Assembly: GCA_038237925.1 (NCBI GenBank)
Contig: JBBRYF010000004.1
Location: forward strand, 62,001-126,000
Reading direction: 5' to 3'
Source of the DNA: AC-32 sp038237925
Lineage (GTDB): Bacteria; Actinomycetota; Thermoleophilia; Gaiellales; Gaiellaceae
DNA: 64,000 bases
Position numbers and translations under genes: made by a program. This document shows positions 1 to 10,439 of the stretch, in pieces. How positions within the stretch are numbered: position 1 is the first letter of the stretch; each line of letters begins with the position of its first letter. The notes below the pieces were generated by a model. The model saw nothing but the letters and a program-made list of their open reading frames with translations. It was not told where the DNA came from and searched no databases.

Positions 1-68
1 CGCGCCGTTCCAGAGGCCTTGCGCAAGCTGATCGACCACGTGCACGGGCTGACGCTAGCGCGCCGGGG

Positions 69-1898
<1,830 letters not shown>

Positions 1899-1924
1899 GC
1901 CGAAACCTCCCTTAGAACGCGAAA

Positions 1925-1946
1925 GGCCCGGCTGCTCTCCCGGGCC
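1925..1946 (-). terminator. Hairpin between glmM and glmS
   Basis: GGCCCGG and CCGGGCC form a 7-bp stem. On the minus strand it is followed by TTTCGCGTTCT, then the glmS ribosome-binding site. It could end or attenuate transcription coming from glmM. The T-run is short, so the call is tentative. Confidence 0.45.
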
Positions 1947-1961
1947 CCTCGTTGGGCCAGG

Positions 1962-3227
1962 TCAGCCGAGCTCTCGTCTCACGAGAGCGGAGATCGTACC
2001 ACAGGCTTCCTCTGCCTCCATCCTCGTTTCGGCCTCCGCCAGCACGCGGATGACCGGCTCCGTGCCGGAAAGCCGCACCAGAACCCGGCCGCGGCCCTCG
2101 AAGCGCTCGTTCAGGCGCTCCACCTCGCCCTTGACGGCCTCCGGAACGTCCTTCCGCGCGACGCGGATGTTCTCCTTCGCCTGTGGGAACCGCTGCATCG
2201 CCGCAGCGGCCTCCTCGAGCGTTCGGCCCTCGAGCGCGCCGCAGAGCAGCAGCGCAGCCGCGAGCCCGTCGCCGGTGACGTGGTCGCGCAGGTAGATCAG
2301 GTGGCCCGACTGCTCGCCGCCGAGCACTCCGCCCTCCCGCCGCAGCGCCTCGAGCACGTACCGGTCGCCGACGTCGGTCGTGACCACGCGGATCCCGCGC
2401 TCCTCGGCGAGCCGGTGGAGGCCGAGGTTCGCCATCACGGTCACCGCGACCAGGTCGACCTCGAGGTGCAGCATCAGGATCGCGAGGATCTGATCGCCGT
2501 CGACGACCTCGCCGCGCGCGTCCACGGCGAGCATCCGGTCGCCGTCGCCGTCGAAGGCGACGCCCAGGTCGGCCCCCGAGCTAGTGACAGTCTGTTGCAA
2601 TGCGCTGAGGTCGGTGGCGCCGCAGCCGACGTTGATGTTCGTGCCGTCGGGATCGGAGCCGATCGCGGTCACGTCCCCGCCGAGGCGCGTGAAGGCCTTC
2701 GGCGCGATCCCGGAGTACGCGCCGTTGGCGCAGTCGACGACGAGCTTCAGGCCGGACAGGTCGGTACCGAAGCGCTCGACGATGTGGTCGAGGTAGCTCT
2801 CGGTCGCGACGCTGACGTGGTCGACCTCACCGGGCGGCCCGGCGAAGGGCACGTCGAACAGCGATTCGATCTCCTCCTCCGCCGCGTCGGTGAGCTTCCT
2901 GCCCTCGCCGTCGAAGAGCTTGACGCCGTTGTACTCGGGCGGGTTGTGCGACGCCGAGATCACCGCGCCGAGGTCGAGCGCGAGTAGCGCGACCGCAGGC
3001 GTCGGCAGCACGCCGGCGAGAATCGCGTTCCCGCCTGCCACGGCGACGCCTCGCGCGAAGGCCTCCTCGAGCTCGACGCCCGAGGCGCGCGTGTCGCGCC
3101 CGACGAAGACGCGCCCGCCGTTCGACCACAGCGTCGCTGCGCGCCCGAGGCGCTCCACGAGCTCCGGGGTCAGCTCCTCACCGACGACGCCACGGACCCC
3201 GTCCGTTCCGAAATACCGTCTAGGCAC
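1962..3227 (-). CDS. glmM: Phosphoglucosamine mutase
   Basis: Converts glucosamine-6-phosphate to glucosamine-1-phosphate, the step after GlmS. The phosphoserine loop is ISASHNPPEYNG (residues about 90-101), the metal loop is DGDGDR, and the C-terminal phosphate-binding motif is RLSGTEPVIRV. At 421 residues it is slightly shorter than the usual 440-450 but has all four domains. The start is GTG, giving MPRRYFGTDGVRG, the normal family N-terminus. A TAGTCT box lies 8 nt upstream of it, so the mRNA may be nearly leaderless. glmS follows on the same strand. Confidence 0.97.
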   Translation of the reverse strand: MPRRYFGTDGVRGVVGEELTPELVERLGRAATLWSNGGRVFVGRDTRASGVELEEAFARGVAVAGGNAILAGVLPTPAVALLALDLGAVISASHNPPEYNGVKLFDGEGRKLTDAAEEEIESLFDVPFAGPPGEVDHVSVATESYLDHIVERFGTDLSGLKLVVDCANGAYSGIAPKAFTRLGGDVTAIGSDPDGTNINVGCGATDLSALQQTVTSSGADLGVAFDGDGDRMLAVDARGEVVDGDQILAILMLHLEVDLVAVTVMANLGLHRLAEERGIRVVTTDVGDRYVLEALRREGGVLGGEQSGHLIYLRDHVTGDGLAAALLLCGALEGRTLEEAAAAMQRFPQAKENIRVARKDVPEAVKGEVERLNERFEGRGRVLVRLSGTEPVIRVLAEAETRMEAEEACGTISALVRRELG

Positions 3228-3416
3228 GGCGGCGGAGACTACCCTCCGGACTGCGTTGCCCCGCAGCTACCCCGGCGCGATTCCGACGAGTCGGCTGCGA
3301 CTCATCGAGATGGATCGGTACCGACGGGTATAGGAGCGCGCGGAGACGACGCTCTCCGTGCGCGTTATCCGCGCGTTCCGCGCGCGCGAAGCCAGTCCAA
3401 GCGCTACAGCGCAGCT

Positions 3417-3812
3417 TTAGCGCTTACTAAACTGCGGCGCCTTGCGGGCCTTGTGCAGGCCGGCCTTCTTGCGCTCGACGATCCTCGCGTCACGCGTCAG
3501 GAACCCGGCGCGCTTGAGCGCGATGCGCAGCTCCGGATCGGCCTCGACGAGCGCGCGCGCGATACCGTGGCGGATCGCGCCGGCCTGGCCGCTCGGCCCG
3601 CCGCCGTGCACGCGGACGCGCACGTCGAACGTCCCCTCGACTCCCGCGACCTTCAGCGGCGCAAGCGCCAGCTCGCGGTGAGTCGCACGGGGGAAGTACT
3701 TCTCGATCGTGCGGCCGTTCAGCCACGTCGTGCCGTCACCGGGCCGCAGGATCACGCGCGCCACCGATGTCTTGCGCTTGCCGGTGCCCTGGTACTGCGC
3801 GAGCTCGGTCAT
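3417..3812 (-). CDS. rpsI: 30S ribosomal protein S9
   Basis: Small-subunit ribosomal protein of 131 residues. It ends in the basic tail RKAPQFSKR, which in S9 reaches into the decoding centre. The central GGGPSGQAGAIRHGIARAL motif is diagnostic. Its ATG overlaps the rplM stop codon in an ATGA, giving the conserved bacterial order rplM-rpsI and translational coupling. The 190 bp between this gene and glmM hold a GC-rich hairpin (CGGAGA/TCTCCG, near 3341-3358) that could terminate the operon. Confidence 0.98.
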   Translation of the reverse strand: MTELAQYQGTGKRKTSVARVILRPGDGTTWLNGRTIEKYFPRATHRELALAPLKVAGVEGTFDVRVRVHGGGPSGQAGAIRHGIARALVEADPELRIALKRAGFLTRDARIVERKKAGLHKARKAPQFSKR

Positions 3813-4243
3813 GCGTTCACCTTCAATTCTTTCGGCCCCTGGGCCTCGTGCGGGTGCTCGGGGCCGGCGTAGATCTTCAGCTTCCCGATCTGGGCGCGCG
3901 CGAGGCGGTTGCGGGGGAGCATCCCCTTGACGGCCTTGCGCAGCACCTCGGTCGGCCGGCGCTCGAGCTCCTCACGCAGCGTCCGGCTCCTCAGCCCGCC
4001 CGGGTAGCCGGAGTGCCGGTGGTACATCTTGTCGTCGAGCTTGTTTCCCGTCACGGCGATCTTCTCGGCGTTCACGACCACGACGAAGTCGCCCGTGTCG
4101 ACGTGCGGGGTGTACTGCGGCTTGCCTTTGCCGCGGAGCGTCTCCGCGATCTGCGTAGCCAGACGGCCAAGCGTCTTCCCTTCGGCGTCGACGAGGTACC
4201 AGCTGCGCTCGACCTCGCCTGGTTTTGCGGTCCAGGTCTTCAT
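3809..4243 (-). CDS. rplM: 50S ribosomal protein L13
   Basis: Large-subunit ribosomal protein of 144 residues, normal for the family. It carries the L13 signature YHRHSGYPGGLRS and the following VKGMLPRNRLAR segment. It is the first gene of the rplM-rpsI pair. No Shine-Dalgarno sequence is visible before the ATG; instead a hairpin followed by TTTTCT ends about 11 nt upstream. Confidence 0.98.
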   Translation of the reverse strand: MKTWTAKPGEVERSWYLVDAEGKTLGRLATQIAETLRGKGKPQYTPHVDTGDFVVVVNAEKIAVTGNKLDDKMYHRHSGYPGGLRSRTLREELERRPTEVLRKAVKGMLPRNRLARAQIGKLKIYAGPEHPHEAQGPKELKVNA

Positions 4244-4254
4244 GACAGAAAAGT

Positions 4255-4273
4255 GGCGGACTCAACGTCCGCC
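4255..4273 (-). promoter_or_regulatory. Hairpin plus U-run just before rplM
   Basis: A perfect 7-bp stem, GGCGGAC and GTCCGCC with a 5-nt loop, is followed on the minus strand by ACTTTTC and then the rplM ATG. It looks like an intrinsic terminator for the upstream glycosylase gene, whose last codons it overlaps. It could equally act as a leader attenuator for the ribosomal-protein operon. I cannot separate these from sequence alone. Confidence 0.5.
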
Positions 4274-4797
4274 GGCGCGAAATGCTAGCAGCCCTTCGCG
4301 GAAGGCCGCCGCGCCGCCATGGCTCGGGTGCCTCACGTACGGCCCGCCGAGCACGGCCTGGGCTAGGCGGCCGACGGCGATGACGCGACGGCCGCGCGCC
4401 AGCTCCGCGAGGAACGGCGCGGCCGCCTCGGTCTCGGCGCGGGTCGGCCGGCGGTTGGTGTCCGGCCGCCGAGGCAAGTGCGGGTGGGTCGGGACGACGT
4501 TCCAGCAGAGCGTCTCCTCCTCGAGCCCGAGCTCGACCAGGGTGCGGCGGACGATCGTCGCGGTCGCCTCGGCCGGCCCGCCGCCGGTGAGCTGGCGCTC
4601 CGAGGTGAACGGGATGCCGGAAACGCGCGCGCCGCGGTGGCCCGCGGCCTCGCCGACGAGGAGCAGCCGCGCGTCTTGCCTGGAGCGCAGTACGCGAGCA
4701 GCCGTTCGGACCGCGCGGCGGCGCCCGCGCCGTCACGATAGAAGTTGAACGTCGCGCCGATCGTGGCGCGGCGCAACCGCTCGATGAGCTCCTCCAT
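4262..4797 (-). pseudogene. Uracil-DNA glycosylase superfamily, single-base frameshift
   Basis: DNA repair glycosylase that would excise uracil. The N-terminal part (MEELIERLRRATIGATFNFY..., from 4797) and the rest (LLLVGEAAGHRGARVSGIPF, WNVVPTHPH, HPSHGG) lie in different frames. Restoring one C on the coding strand between 4690 and 4691 turns LLAYC into LLAYLRSRQDARLLLVGEA and gives a continuous protein of about 179 residues with all the expected motifs. The break is a single-base deletion, so it is either a very recent pseudogene or a sequencing error. The start overlaps the divergent phospholipase D-like gene by 14 bp. Confidence 0.85.
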
Positions 4798-5857
4798 TCG
4801 CATCCGGACTCTGACCGACGGCGGCCAGCAGCCGCTGGAGGTGGCGCGCGAGGTCGCCGACTTCATCGCGTCGGCACAGCGCTCGCTCGATCTGGCGCAG
4901 TACGACTTCCACCTCGGCGAGGAGACCGCGGCGGTCGTCGGCGGCGCGATTCGCGATGCGCACGCTCGCGGAGTCGCGGTACGGATCGCCTACAACGTCG
5001 ACCACGCCAACCCGATCCCCGTGCCGCCGCCGCCGGAGCCCGACGCGCAGCTGATCGCGTCGCTCGGCGTCCCCGCCAAGGCGGTCGCAGGCGTGCCCGA
5101 CCTGATGCACCACAAGTACGTCGTCCGCGACGGCGAGGCGCTCTGGACCGGCTCGACGAACTGGACCGACGACTCGTGGTCGCGGCAGGAGAACGTGATC
5201 GTCACCGCAGATTCGGCAGACCTCGCGCACGCGTTCACGCTCGACTTCGAGGAGCTCTGGAACGTCGGAGACGTGGAGAAGAGCGGCTTCGTCGAGCCGC
5301 GGCCGGCCGACGTCGGCGGGATCAAGGTGCGGCCGTGGTTCACACCGGGCTTCGCGGACGCGCTCACGCACCGGATCGCGAAGAAGATCGGACACGCCCA
5401 GCGGGTGCGGATCTGCTCGCCGGTGATCACCTCGGCACCGGTGCTCGCGACGCTGGCGCAGCGGATCGCCGACGGGAGCGGCGACATCGCCGGCTGCGTC
5501 GACGGCACGCAGGTCGACGAGGTGATCCGGCAGTGGCAGGCCGACGGCAACGTCTCCTGGAAGCTGCCGCTCCTGCGCCAGGTGCTCGCCGGGGAGTTCA
5601 CCGGCAAGCGCTCGGATCCGTGGGAGCCGACCGGCAGCCTGCACAACTTCATGCACGCGAAGCTGGTCGTCGCCGACGACGTCGTGTTCACGGGCTCGTT
5701 CAACCTCTCGCACTCGGGCGAGAAGAACGCCGAGAACGTGCTCGAGATCGAGGACGCCGGGCTAGCTGCGCAGCTGAGCGCGTACGCGGACGAAGTGCGT
5801 GGGCGGTACCCAGCCTTTAGCTCCCAGGCCGATTCTGCCTCACCAGGCGCTCCCTAG
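4784..5857 (+). CDS. Phospholipase D-like phosphodiesterase
   Basis: Protein of about 357 residues with two PLD half-sites: HHKYVVRDGEALWTGSTNWT (near residue 108) and HAKLVVADDVVFTGSFNLS (near 286). Each has HxK followed by S/T-N. The paired half-sites form one active site that cleaves phosphodiesters through a phosphohistidine. The substrate may be lipid or nucleic acid and cannot be told from sequence. No signal peptide is seen. A TTG 39 bp upstream is an alternative start, but the ATG at 4784 is the better fit. It overlaps the start of the divergent glycosylase and converges with guaA. Confidence 0.85.
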   Translation: MSSSIRIRTLTDGGQQPLEVAREVADFIASAQRSLDLAQYDFHLGEETAAVVGGAIRDAHARGVAVRIAYNVDHANPIPVPPPPEPDAQLIASLGVPAKAVAGVPDLMHHKYVVRDGEALWTGSTNWTDDSWSRQENVIVTADSADLAHAFTLDFEELWNVGDVEKSGFVEPRPADVGGIKVRPWFTPGFADALTHRIAKKIGHAQRVRICSPVITSAPVLATLAQRIADGSGDIAGCVDGTQVDEVIRQWQADGNVSWKLPLLRQVLAGEFTGKRSDPWEPTGSLHNFMHAKLVVADDVVFTGSFNLSHSGEKNAENVLEIEDAGLAAQLSAYADEVRGRYPAFSSQADSASPGAP

Positions 5858-5945
5858 CGGCCTCGCGGCCCGGCCGGACCGGCCAGGCCTGTGGACGAAC
5901 CGTCACACCTTCGTTCCACCAGCCCTGCCGGCGCGGGCCAACCAT

Positions 5946-5960
5946 CAGGGACAGTCCCTG
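5946..5960. repeat. Palindromic repeat CAGGGACAGTCCCTG
   Basis: A 15-nt near-perfect palindrome in the 138-bp gap between the convergent phospholipase D-like gene and guaA. The same core, AGGGACWGTCCCT, occurs twice more at 16296-16308 and 16397-16409, again in a convergent gap. The rest of this gap is GC-rich with short inverted repeats and no evident gene. Confidence 0.7.
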
Positions 5961-5995
5961 GCGGTACTGCCGGTACGGCGTTCAGCGCGGCATGG

Positions 5996-7636
5996 CTACT
6001 CCCACTCGATCGTCGACGGCGGCTTCGACGTGATGTCGAGCACGACGCGATTCACTGCCGGGACCTCGTTCACGATCCGCGACGAGATCGTCTCCAGCAG
6101 GTCGTACGGCAAGCGCGCCCAGTCGGCGGTCATCGCGTCGTCGCTCGTCACTGCGCGCACCACGACCGGGTAGCCGTAGGTCCGCTCGTCGCCCTGGACG
6201 CCGACCGAGCGGATCGCCGGCAGCACCGCGAACGACTGCCACAGCTCGCGGTAGAGCCCGGCGCGCCGGATCTCCTCCTGCAGGATCGAGTCAGCCTCGC
6301 GCAGGATCTCGAGTCGCTCGCGCGTCACCTCGCCGATGATCCGGATCGCGAGGCCCGGCCCCGGGAACGGCTGGCGCCAGATCATCCGCTCAGGCATCCC
6401 CAGCTCCTCGCCGACACGCCGCACCTCGTCCTTGAACAGCAGCCGCAGCGGCTCGACGAGCTCCATCTCCATGTCGTCGGGCAGGCCGCCGACGTTGTGG
6501 TGCGACTTGATCGTCGCCGCGACCGAGGCGTCGCCGCCAGACTCGATCACGTCCGAGTAGAGCGTCCCTTGGACCAGATGCTTGATCGGAGGCGCCGACT
6601 TGCCGGCGCCGTCTGAAGGACGTGCGGGCTTTGCCCGCGCGTCCGTTTGGGACAAACGGGTCGACTCCTCCTCGAAGACCCGGATGAACTCCTCGCCGAT
6701 CCCCTTGCGCTTCTGCTCCGGGTCGACCACGCCGTCGAGCCGCGCCAGGAAGCGATCCTGCGCCTGGACGTGGACGAGCGGGACGTGGAAGTGCCCCTCG
6801 AAGGTCTCGACCACCTGCGCCGCCTCGTCCTTGCGCAGGAAACCGTGGTCGACGAAGACGCAGACGAGCTGGTCGCCGATCGCCTTGTGGACGAGCAGCG
6901 CCGCGACCGCCGAGTCGACGCCGCCAGAGAGCGCGCAGAGCACGCGGTCGGAGCCGACCTGGGCCCGAATCCGCTCGACCTGTTCCTCGATCACGGCCGC
7001 GGCCGTCCAGGTCGGCGGCGCGTCGGCCACGCCGTAGAGGAAGTTCTTCAGCAGCTCCTGCCCGTGCGGCGTGTGGACGACCTCCGGGTGGAACTGGACG
7101 CCGTAGAGCCCGCGCTCCGGATCCTCGAACGCGGCCACCGGAGCCGCGGGCGACCCCGCCGTCACGCGAGCGCCCTCAGGCGGCGCGGCCACCGAGTCGC
7201 GGTGGCTCATCCAGCCGGTCTGCTCCTCCGGCAGCCCCGCGAAGAGCGCGCTCTCCGGCTCGGTGCGCACGTCCGTCTTCCCGAACTCCGAGACCCCGGT
7301 GCGCTCGACTGAGCCGCCGAGCTCCTGCGCCATCAGCTGCATGCCGTAACAGATGCCGAGCGTCGGCACCCCGAGCGAGAACAGGCCCGGGTCGACCTTC
7401 GGCGCGCCCGGCGCGTACACCGACGCTGGCCCGCCCGAGAGCACGAGCGCCCGCGGCCGCCGGGCCCGGGCCTCTGCCGCCGTGATCGAGTGGGGCACGA
7501 GCTCTGAGTACACGCGCGCCTCGCGCACCCGCCGCGCGATCAGCTGCGCGTACTGCCCGCCACAGTCGAGCACGAGCACGGGACGGTCCTCCGGCGACGG
7601 CTCCGGAACCGGGAGCGGAACGACTTCGCCCGGCAC
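5996..7636 (-). CDS. guaA: GMP synthase (glutamine-hydrolysing)
   Basis: Aminates XMP to GMP. The glutamine amidotransferase domain has Cys in GICYGMQLM and His in FHPEVVHT. The ATP-pyrophosphatase domain has the P-loop SGGVDSAV, and the C-terminal dimerisation domain ends in KPPSTIEWE. The GTG at 7636 shares one base with the guaB3 stop (TAGTG), giving 546 residues. A later GTG near VLVLDCGGQYAQ is possible. Between FEEES and IKHLVQGTLY there is an insertion of about 26 residues, rich in Ala, Pro and Lys, that I do not know from other GMP synthases. The DNA encoding it is made of hairpins. Confidence 0.97.
   Translation of the reverse strand: MPGEVVPLPVPEPSPEDRPVLVLDCGGQYAQLIARRVREARVYSELVPHSITAAEARARRPRALVLSGGPASVYAPGAPKVDPGLFSLGVPTLGICYGMQLMAQELGGSVERTGVSEFGKTDVRTEPESALFAGLPEEQTGWMSHRDSVAAPPEGARVTAGSPAAPVAAFEDPERGLYGVQFHPEVVHTPHGQELLKNFLYGVADAPPTWTAAAVIEEQVERIRAQVGSDRVLCALSGGVDSAVAALLVHKAIGDQLVCVFVDHGFLRKDEAAQVVETFEGHFHVPLVHVQAQDRFLARLDGVVDPEQKRKGIGEEFIRVFEEESTRLSQTDARAKPARPSDGAGKSAPPIKHLVQGTLYSDVIESGGDASVAATIKSHHNVGGLPDDMEMELVEPLRLLFKDEVRRVGEELGMPERMIWRQPFPGPGLAIRIIGEVTRERLEILREADSILQEEIRRAGLYRELWQSFAVLPAIRSVGVQGDERTYGYPVVVRAVTSDDAMTADWARLPYDLLETISSRIVNEVPAVNRVVLDITSKPPSTIEWE
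6587..6664 (-). repeat. Palindromic element inserted in frame in guaA
   Basis: This 78-nt stretch encodes the extra residues of GuaA. On the coding strand it starts TCGACC and contains a hairpin GGACGCGCGGGC-AAA-GCCCGCACGTCC (6618-6644), plus a second one, CCGTTTG/CAAACGG (6643-6659). The 12-3-12 hairpin, with its AAA loop and ACGGACG/CACGTCC context, matches the intergenic element at 47215-47270. I read it as a diverged member of that repeat family that kept the reading frame open. Confidence 0.6.
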
Positions 7637-8793
7637 TACCCCATGCCGATCCGCTGGGCCTGCTGGAGCGACTTGCCCTCGGTCTTGATCGACGGCGCGA
7701 GCATCACCTCGGCCTTCTGGAAGTCGTGGATCGACTCGTACCCGCAGGTCGCCATCGACGTGCGCAGCGCGCCCATCAGGTTGAGCGTGCCGTCGTTCTC
7801 GCGCGCGGGGCCGATCACGATCTCCTCGAGGGTCGCGTTCTGGTCGACGGCCACCCGCGCCCCGCGCGGCAGCGTCGGGTGGAAGGTCGCCATCCCCCAG
7901 TGGAAGCCGCGGCCCGGCGCTTCCTTCGCCCGGGCGAGCGGGGAGCCGACCATCACCGCGTCCGCGCCGCAGGCGATCGCCTTCGAGATGTCGCCGCCGG
8001 TGCGCATGCCGCCGTCGGCGATCACGTTCACGTACTTGCCGGTCTCGAGCAGGTGCTGGATGCGAGCCGCGGCCGCATCGGCGATCGCGGTCGCCTGCGG
8101 GACGCCGACGCCCAACACGCCGCGCGTGGTGCACGCCTGGCCCGGCCCGACGCCGACGAGCACGCCCTCGGCGCCTGTGCGCATCAGGTGCAGCGCCGTC
8201 TGGTACGAAGCACAGCCGCCGACGATGGTCGGGATCGGCAGCGACGCGATGAACTCCTTCAGGTTGAGCGCGTGGCCATTCGATGAGACGTGCTCGGCGG
8301 AGACGACGGTGCCCTGGATCACGAGCACGTCGAGCCCGGCCTCGAGCGCGATCTCGTAGTGGTCGCGCACCTTCTGCGGCGTCAGCGACCCGGCAGCGAG
8401 CACGCCCGCGGCCTTGATCTCCTCGATTCGCTGGGCGATCAGCTTGGGCTCGACCGGACGCTCGTAGATCTTCTGCATCCCGCCGGTCGCCTGCTCCTTC
8501 GTGAGCTTCGCGATCTTCTCGAGCTCGCGCTCGGGCTTGTCATAGCGCGTGAAGATGCCCTCGAGGTTGAGGACGCCGAGGCCGCCGAGCTTGCCGAGCT
8601 CGATCGCCGTTTTCGGCGAAACGACCCCGTCCATCGCCGAGGCGATCAGCGGCAGCTCGAGCAGGTGCGGGCCGAGCTTCCAGCCGATGTCCACGTCCTG
8701 CGGATCCCGCGTGCGCCGCGACGGCACGATCGCGATGTCGTCGAAGCCGTATGCCTGTCGCGCCTTCTTTCCTCGCCCGATCTCGATCTCCAC
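7636..8793 (-). CDS. guaB3: IMP dehydrogenase family protein, GuaB3 type
   Basis: A (beta/alpha)8-barrel enzyme of 385 residues. It lacks the CBS pair that interrupts classical IMP dehydrogenase (about 490 residues). The catalytic cysteine loop is present as GVGPGQACTTRGVLGVGVPQ, the phosphate-binding region as VIADGGMRTGGDI, and the flap contains GMATFHPTLPRGARVAVDQ. It is GuaB3-like, a group linked to guanine nucleotide synthesis. The overlap with guaA supports a role in the IMP-XMP-GMP route. The start is GTG after GGGGAGG. A classical guaB may lie elsewhere in the genome. Confidence 0.92.
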   Translation of the reverse strand: MEIEIGRGKKARQAYGFDDIAIVPSRRTRDPQDVDIGWKLGPHLLELPLIASAMDGVVSPKTAIELGKLGGLGVLNLEGIFTRYDKPERELEKIAKLTKEQATGGMQKIYERPVEPKLIAQRIEEIKAAGVLAAGSLTPQKVRDHYEIALEAGLDVLVIQGTVVSAEHVSSNGHALNLKEFIASLPIPTIVGGCASYQTALHLMRTGAEGVLVGVGPGQACTTRGVLGVGVPQATAIADAAAARIQHLLETGKYVNVIADGGMRTGGDISKAIACGADAVMVGSPLARAKEAPGRGFHWGMATFHPTLPRGARVAVDQNATLEEIVIGPARENDGTLNLMGALRTSMATCGYESIHDFQKAEVMLAPSIKTEGKSLQQAQRIGMG

Positions 8794-8817
8794 CCGCTAC
8801 CTCCCCTAGATGCAGAA

Positions 8818-8846
8818 CGGCCCAGACGCCGTTGCCGCCTGGGCCG
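8818..8846 (-). promoter_or_regulatory. Leader hairpin upstream of guaB3
   Basis: CGGCCCAG and CTGGGCCG form an 8-bp stem 25 nt before the guaB3 start. It lies in the 116-bp gap after the collagen-like gene, between a GATTTTT run and the ribosome-binding site. It may terminate upstream transcription or shape the guaB3 leader. No riboswitch family is recognised. Confidence 0.35.
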
Positions 8847-8909
8847 AAAAATCGCTCTTGCCGCCGTCTCTCAAGTGGACGGCGATCGTAGCACCACTCC
8901 TGGACGTCG

Positions 8910-10394
8910 CTAGCGGCGGCGAAGGTACGGCACGCAGAAGACGTTCGGGCAGTGCAGGCCCTTGACGCGGTTGCCGTCGACGTCGCGGTAGCTGACGAAC
9001 GGCAGGCCGTCGGACCCGATCGTGATCGAGGTGTTCCAGCCGACCTGGCCCGCGGTGTCGACCGCGACCGTCGAAGAGGTCGTGCAGGCGACGTTGGCGC
9101 AGTGTGCGACCTTCAGGTCCTGCCTTGCTCCAGTGCCATCGTAGTAGCTGATCACGCCGAGCCCGTCGACGCCGAGCGTGATCGCCGAGTACTCGCCCTC
9201 GATCCCGCTCGAGTCGACCGTCGAGAGCGTCGCGCTCGTGCAGGCGACGTCGTCGCAGTGCGCCACCTTGAGCGAGCTCGCGGTGGCATCGCGGTAGCTG
9301 ACGAGGCCGAGGCCGTCCGAGCCGATCGTGAGCGACGTGTAGAAGCCGGCGTTGTTCGAGGTGTCGAAGGCTGTCGTGGTCGAGGCCGCACAGAGAGCGT
9401 CGGCGCAGTGGGCGACTTGGAGGTCGCCGTTGACGTTGTCCAGGTAGCTGACGAGCGGCACCCCGTCGGCCCCGATCGCCAGCGACGAGTACGCCTGGCT
9501 CGTGGCGTCGATCGCGTTCGAGGTCACGCTCGAGCAGGCGACATTCGTGCAATGCGCGACGCGGAGGCTGCCGTTGTCGACGTAGCCGATCAGGCCGAGG
9601 CCGTCGGCGCCGACGGTGATCGAGGTCGCGTCGTCGGCAACCGTTCCGCTCGAGACGACGGTCGTCGTCTGGAACCCGGTGCACGCGAGGGTCGTGCAGT
9701 GCGCGACCTTGAGGTTGTGGTTCGTGGCGTCGAGGTAGCTGACGAGGCCGAGCCCGTCCGAGCCGACCGTGACCGCCGGATAGCGGCCCATGTTCGGTGT
9801 CGAGGCGTCGACCGGGGTGCTCGTCGGCGCCGAGCAGACGGCGTCGTTGCAGTGGACGACGACGAGGCGGTTGTTCGAGCCGTCGAATACTGCGACGAGA
9901 GGGAACCCGTCCGCGCCGGAAACGCTCGAGGAATGCGCGCCGCCCGCGCTGACGGTGACCTTCGAGATCGTCGCGCGGCCGAGGTTCAGCAGACCGAAGC
10001 CGCCGGGCGGGCCGACCGGCCCTTGCACGCCCGTCGTCCCCTTCGGCCCTGCTGGCCCGGTCGTGCCTTTCGCCCCGCGGATGCCGAGGATGCCCTGCGG
10101 CCCCTGCGGGCCGATCGGTCCGGCCGGTCCGCGCGCGCCTTCGCGCCCCGGAGGGCCTTGCACGCCGCCCGGGAGCACCGAGGCGGGGAACTTGCCGTCC
10201 TTGCCGAGCGGCAGCAGCTTGCCCGCCTTCGGCTTCTTCGAGGCGCCGATGCCGCCGACCTTGGCGGCGTTCTTCGCGTAGAGAGCGAGGCGCACGGCAA
10301 CGCCGCGGGCCGCGATTCCCGGGGATGTGACGCTGAGCACAGCGATCGAGAGAGCCGCCGCAGACAGCACCACAGGCAGGCGCTGGCGATTCAT
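8910..10394 (-). CDS. Secreted collagen-like protein with seven Cys-pair repeats
   Basis: 494 residues. Residues 1-30 form a signal peptide. A basic linker (KKPKAGKLLPLGKDGKFPAS) leads to a collagen-like stretch of Gly-X-Y triplets (about residues 80-132), for example GPPGREGARGPAGPIGPQGP. The C-terminal 350 residues contain seven units of about 48-52 residues. Each has a DGxxxVSYxD strand followed by xVAHCxxxxC, so each carries a cysteine pair. The spacing suggests a beta-propeller-like or stacked beta fold, held by disulfides outside the cell. The function is unknown; surface display or adhesion is a guess. Confidence 0.85.
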   Translation of the reverse strand: MNRQRLPVVLSAAALSIAVLSVTSPGIAARGVAVRLALYAKNAAKVGGIGASKKPKAGKLLPLGKDGKFPASVLPGGVQGPPGREGARGPAGPIGPQGPQGILGIRGAKGTTGPAGPKGTTGVQGPVGPPGGFGLLNLGRATISKVTVSAGGAHSSSVSGADGFPLVAVFDGSNNRLVVVHCNDAVCSAPTSTPVDASTPNMGRYPAVTVGSDGLGLVSYLDATNHNLKVAHCTTLACTGFQTTTVVSSGTVADDATSITVGADGLGLIGYVDNGSLRVAHCTNVACSSVTSNAIDATSQAYSSLAIGADGVPLVSYLDNVNGDLQVAHCADALCAASTTTAFDTSNNAGFYTSLTIGSDGLGLVSYRDATASSLKVAHCDDVACTSATLSTVDSSGIEGEYSAITLGVDGLGVISYYDGTGARQDLKVAHCANVACTTSSTVAVDTAGQVGWNTSITIGSDGLPFVSYRDVDGNRVKGLHCPNVFCVPYLRRR

Positions 10395-10439
10395 CGCCGT
10401 GCAGGTATCGGCCCGGACAGCCGCGCGCTTTAGGCGCCG

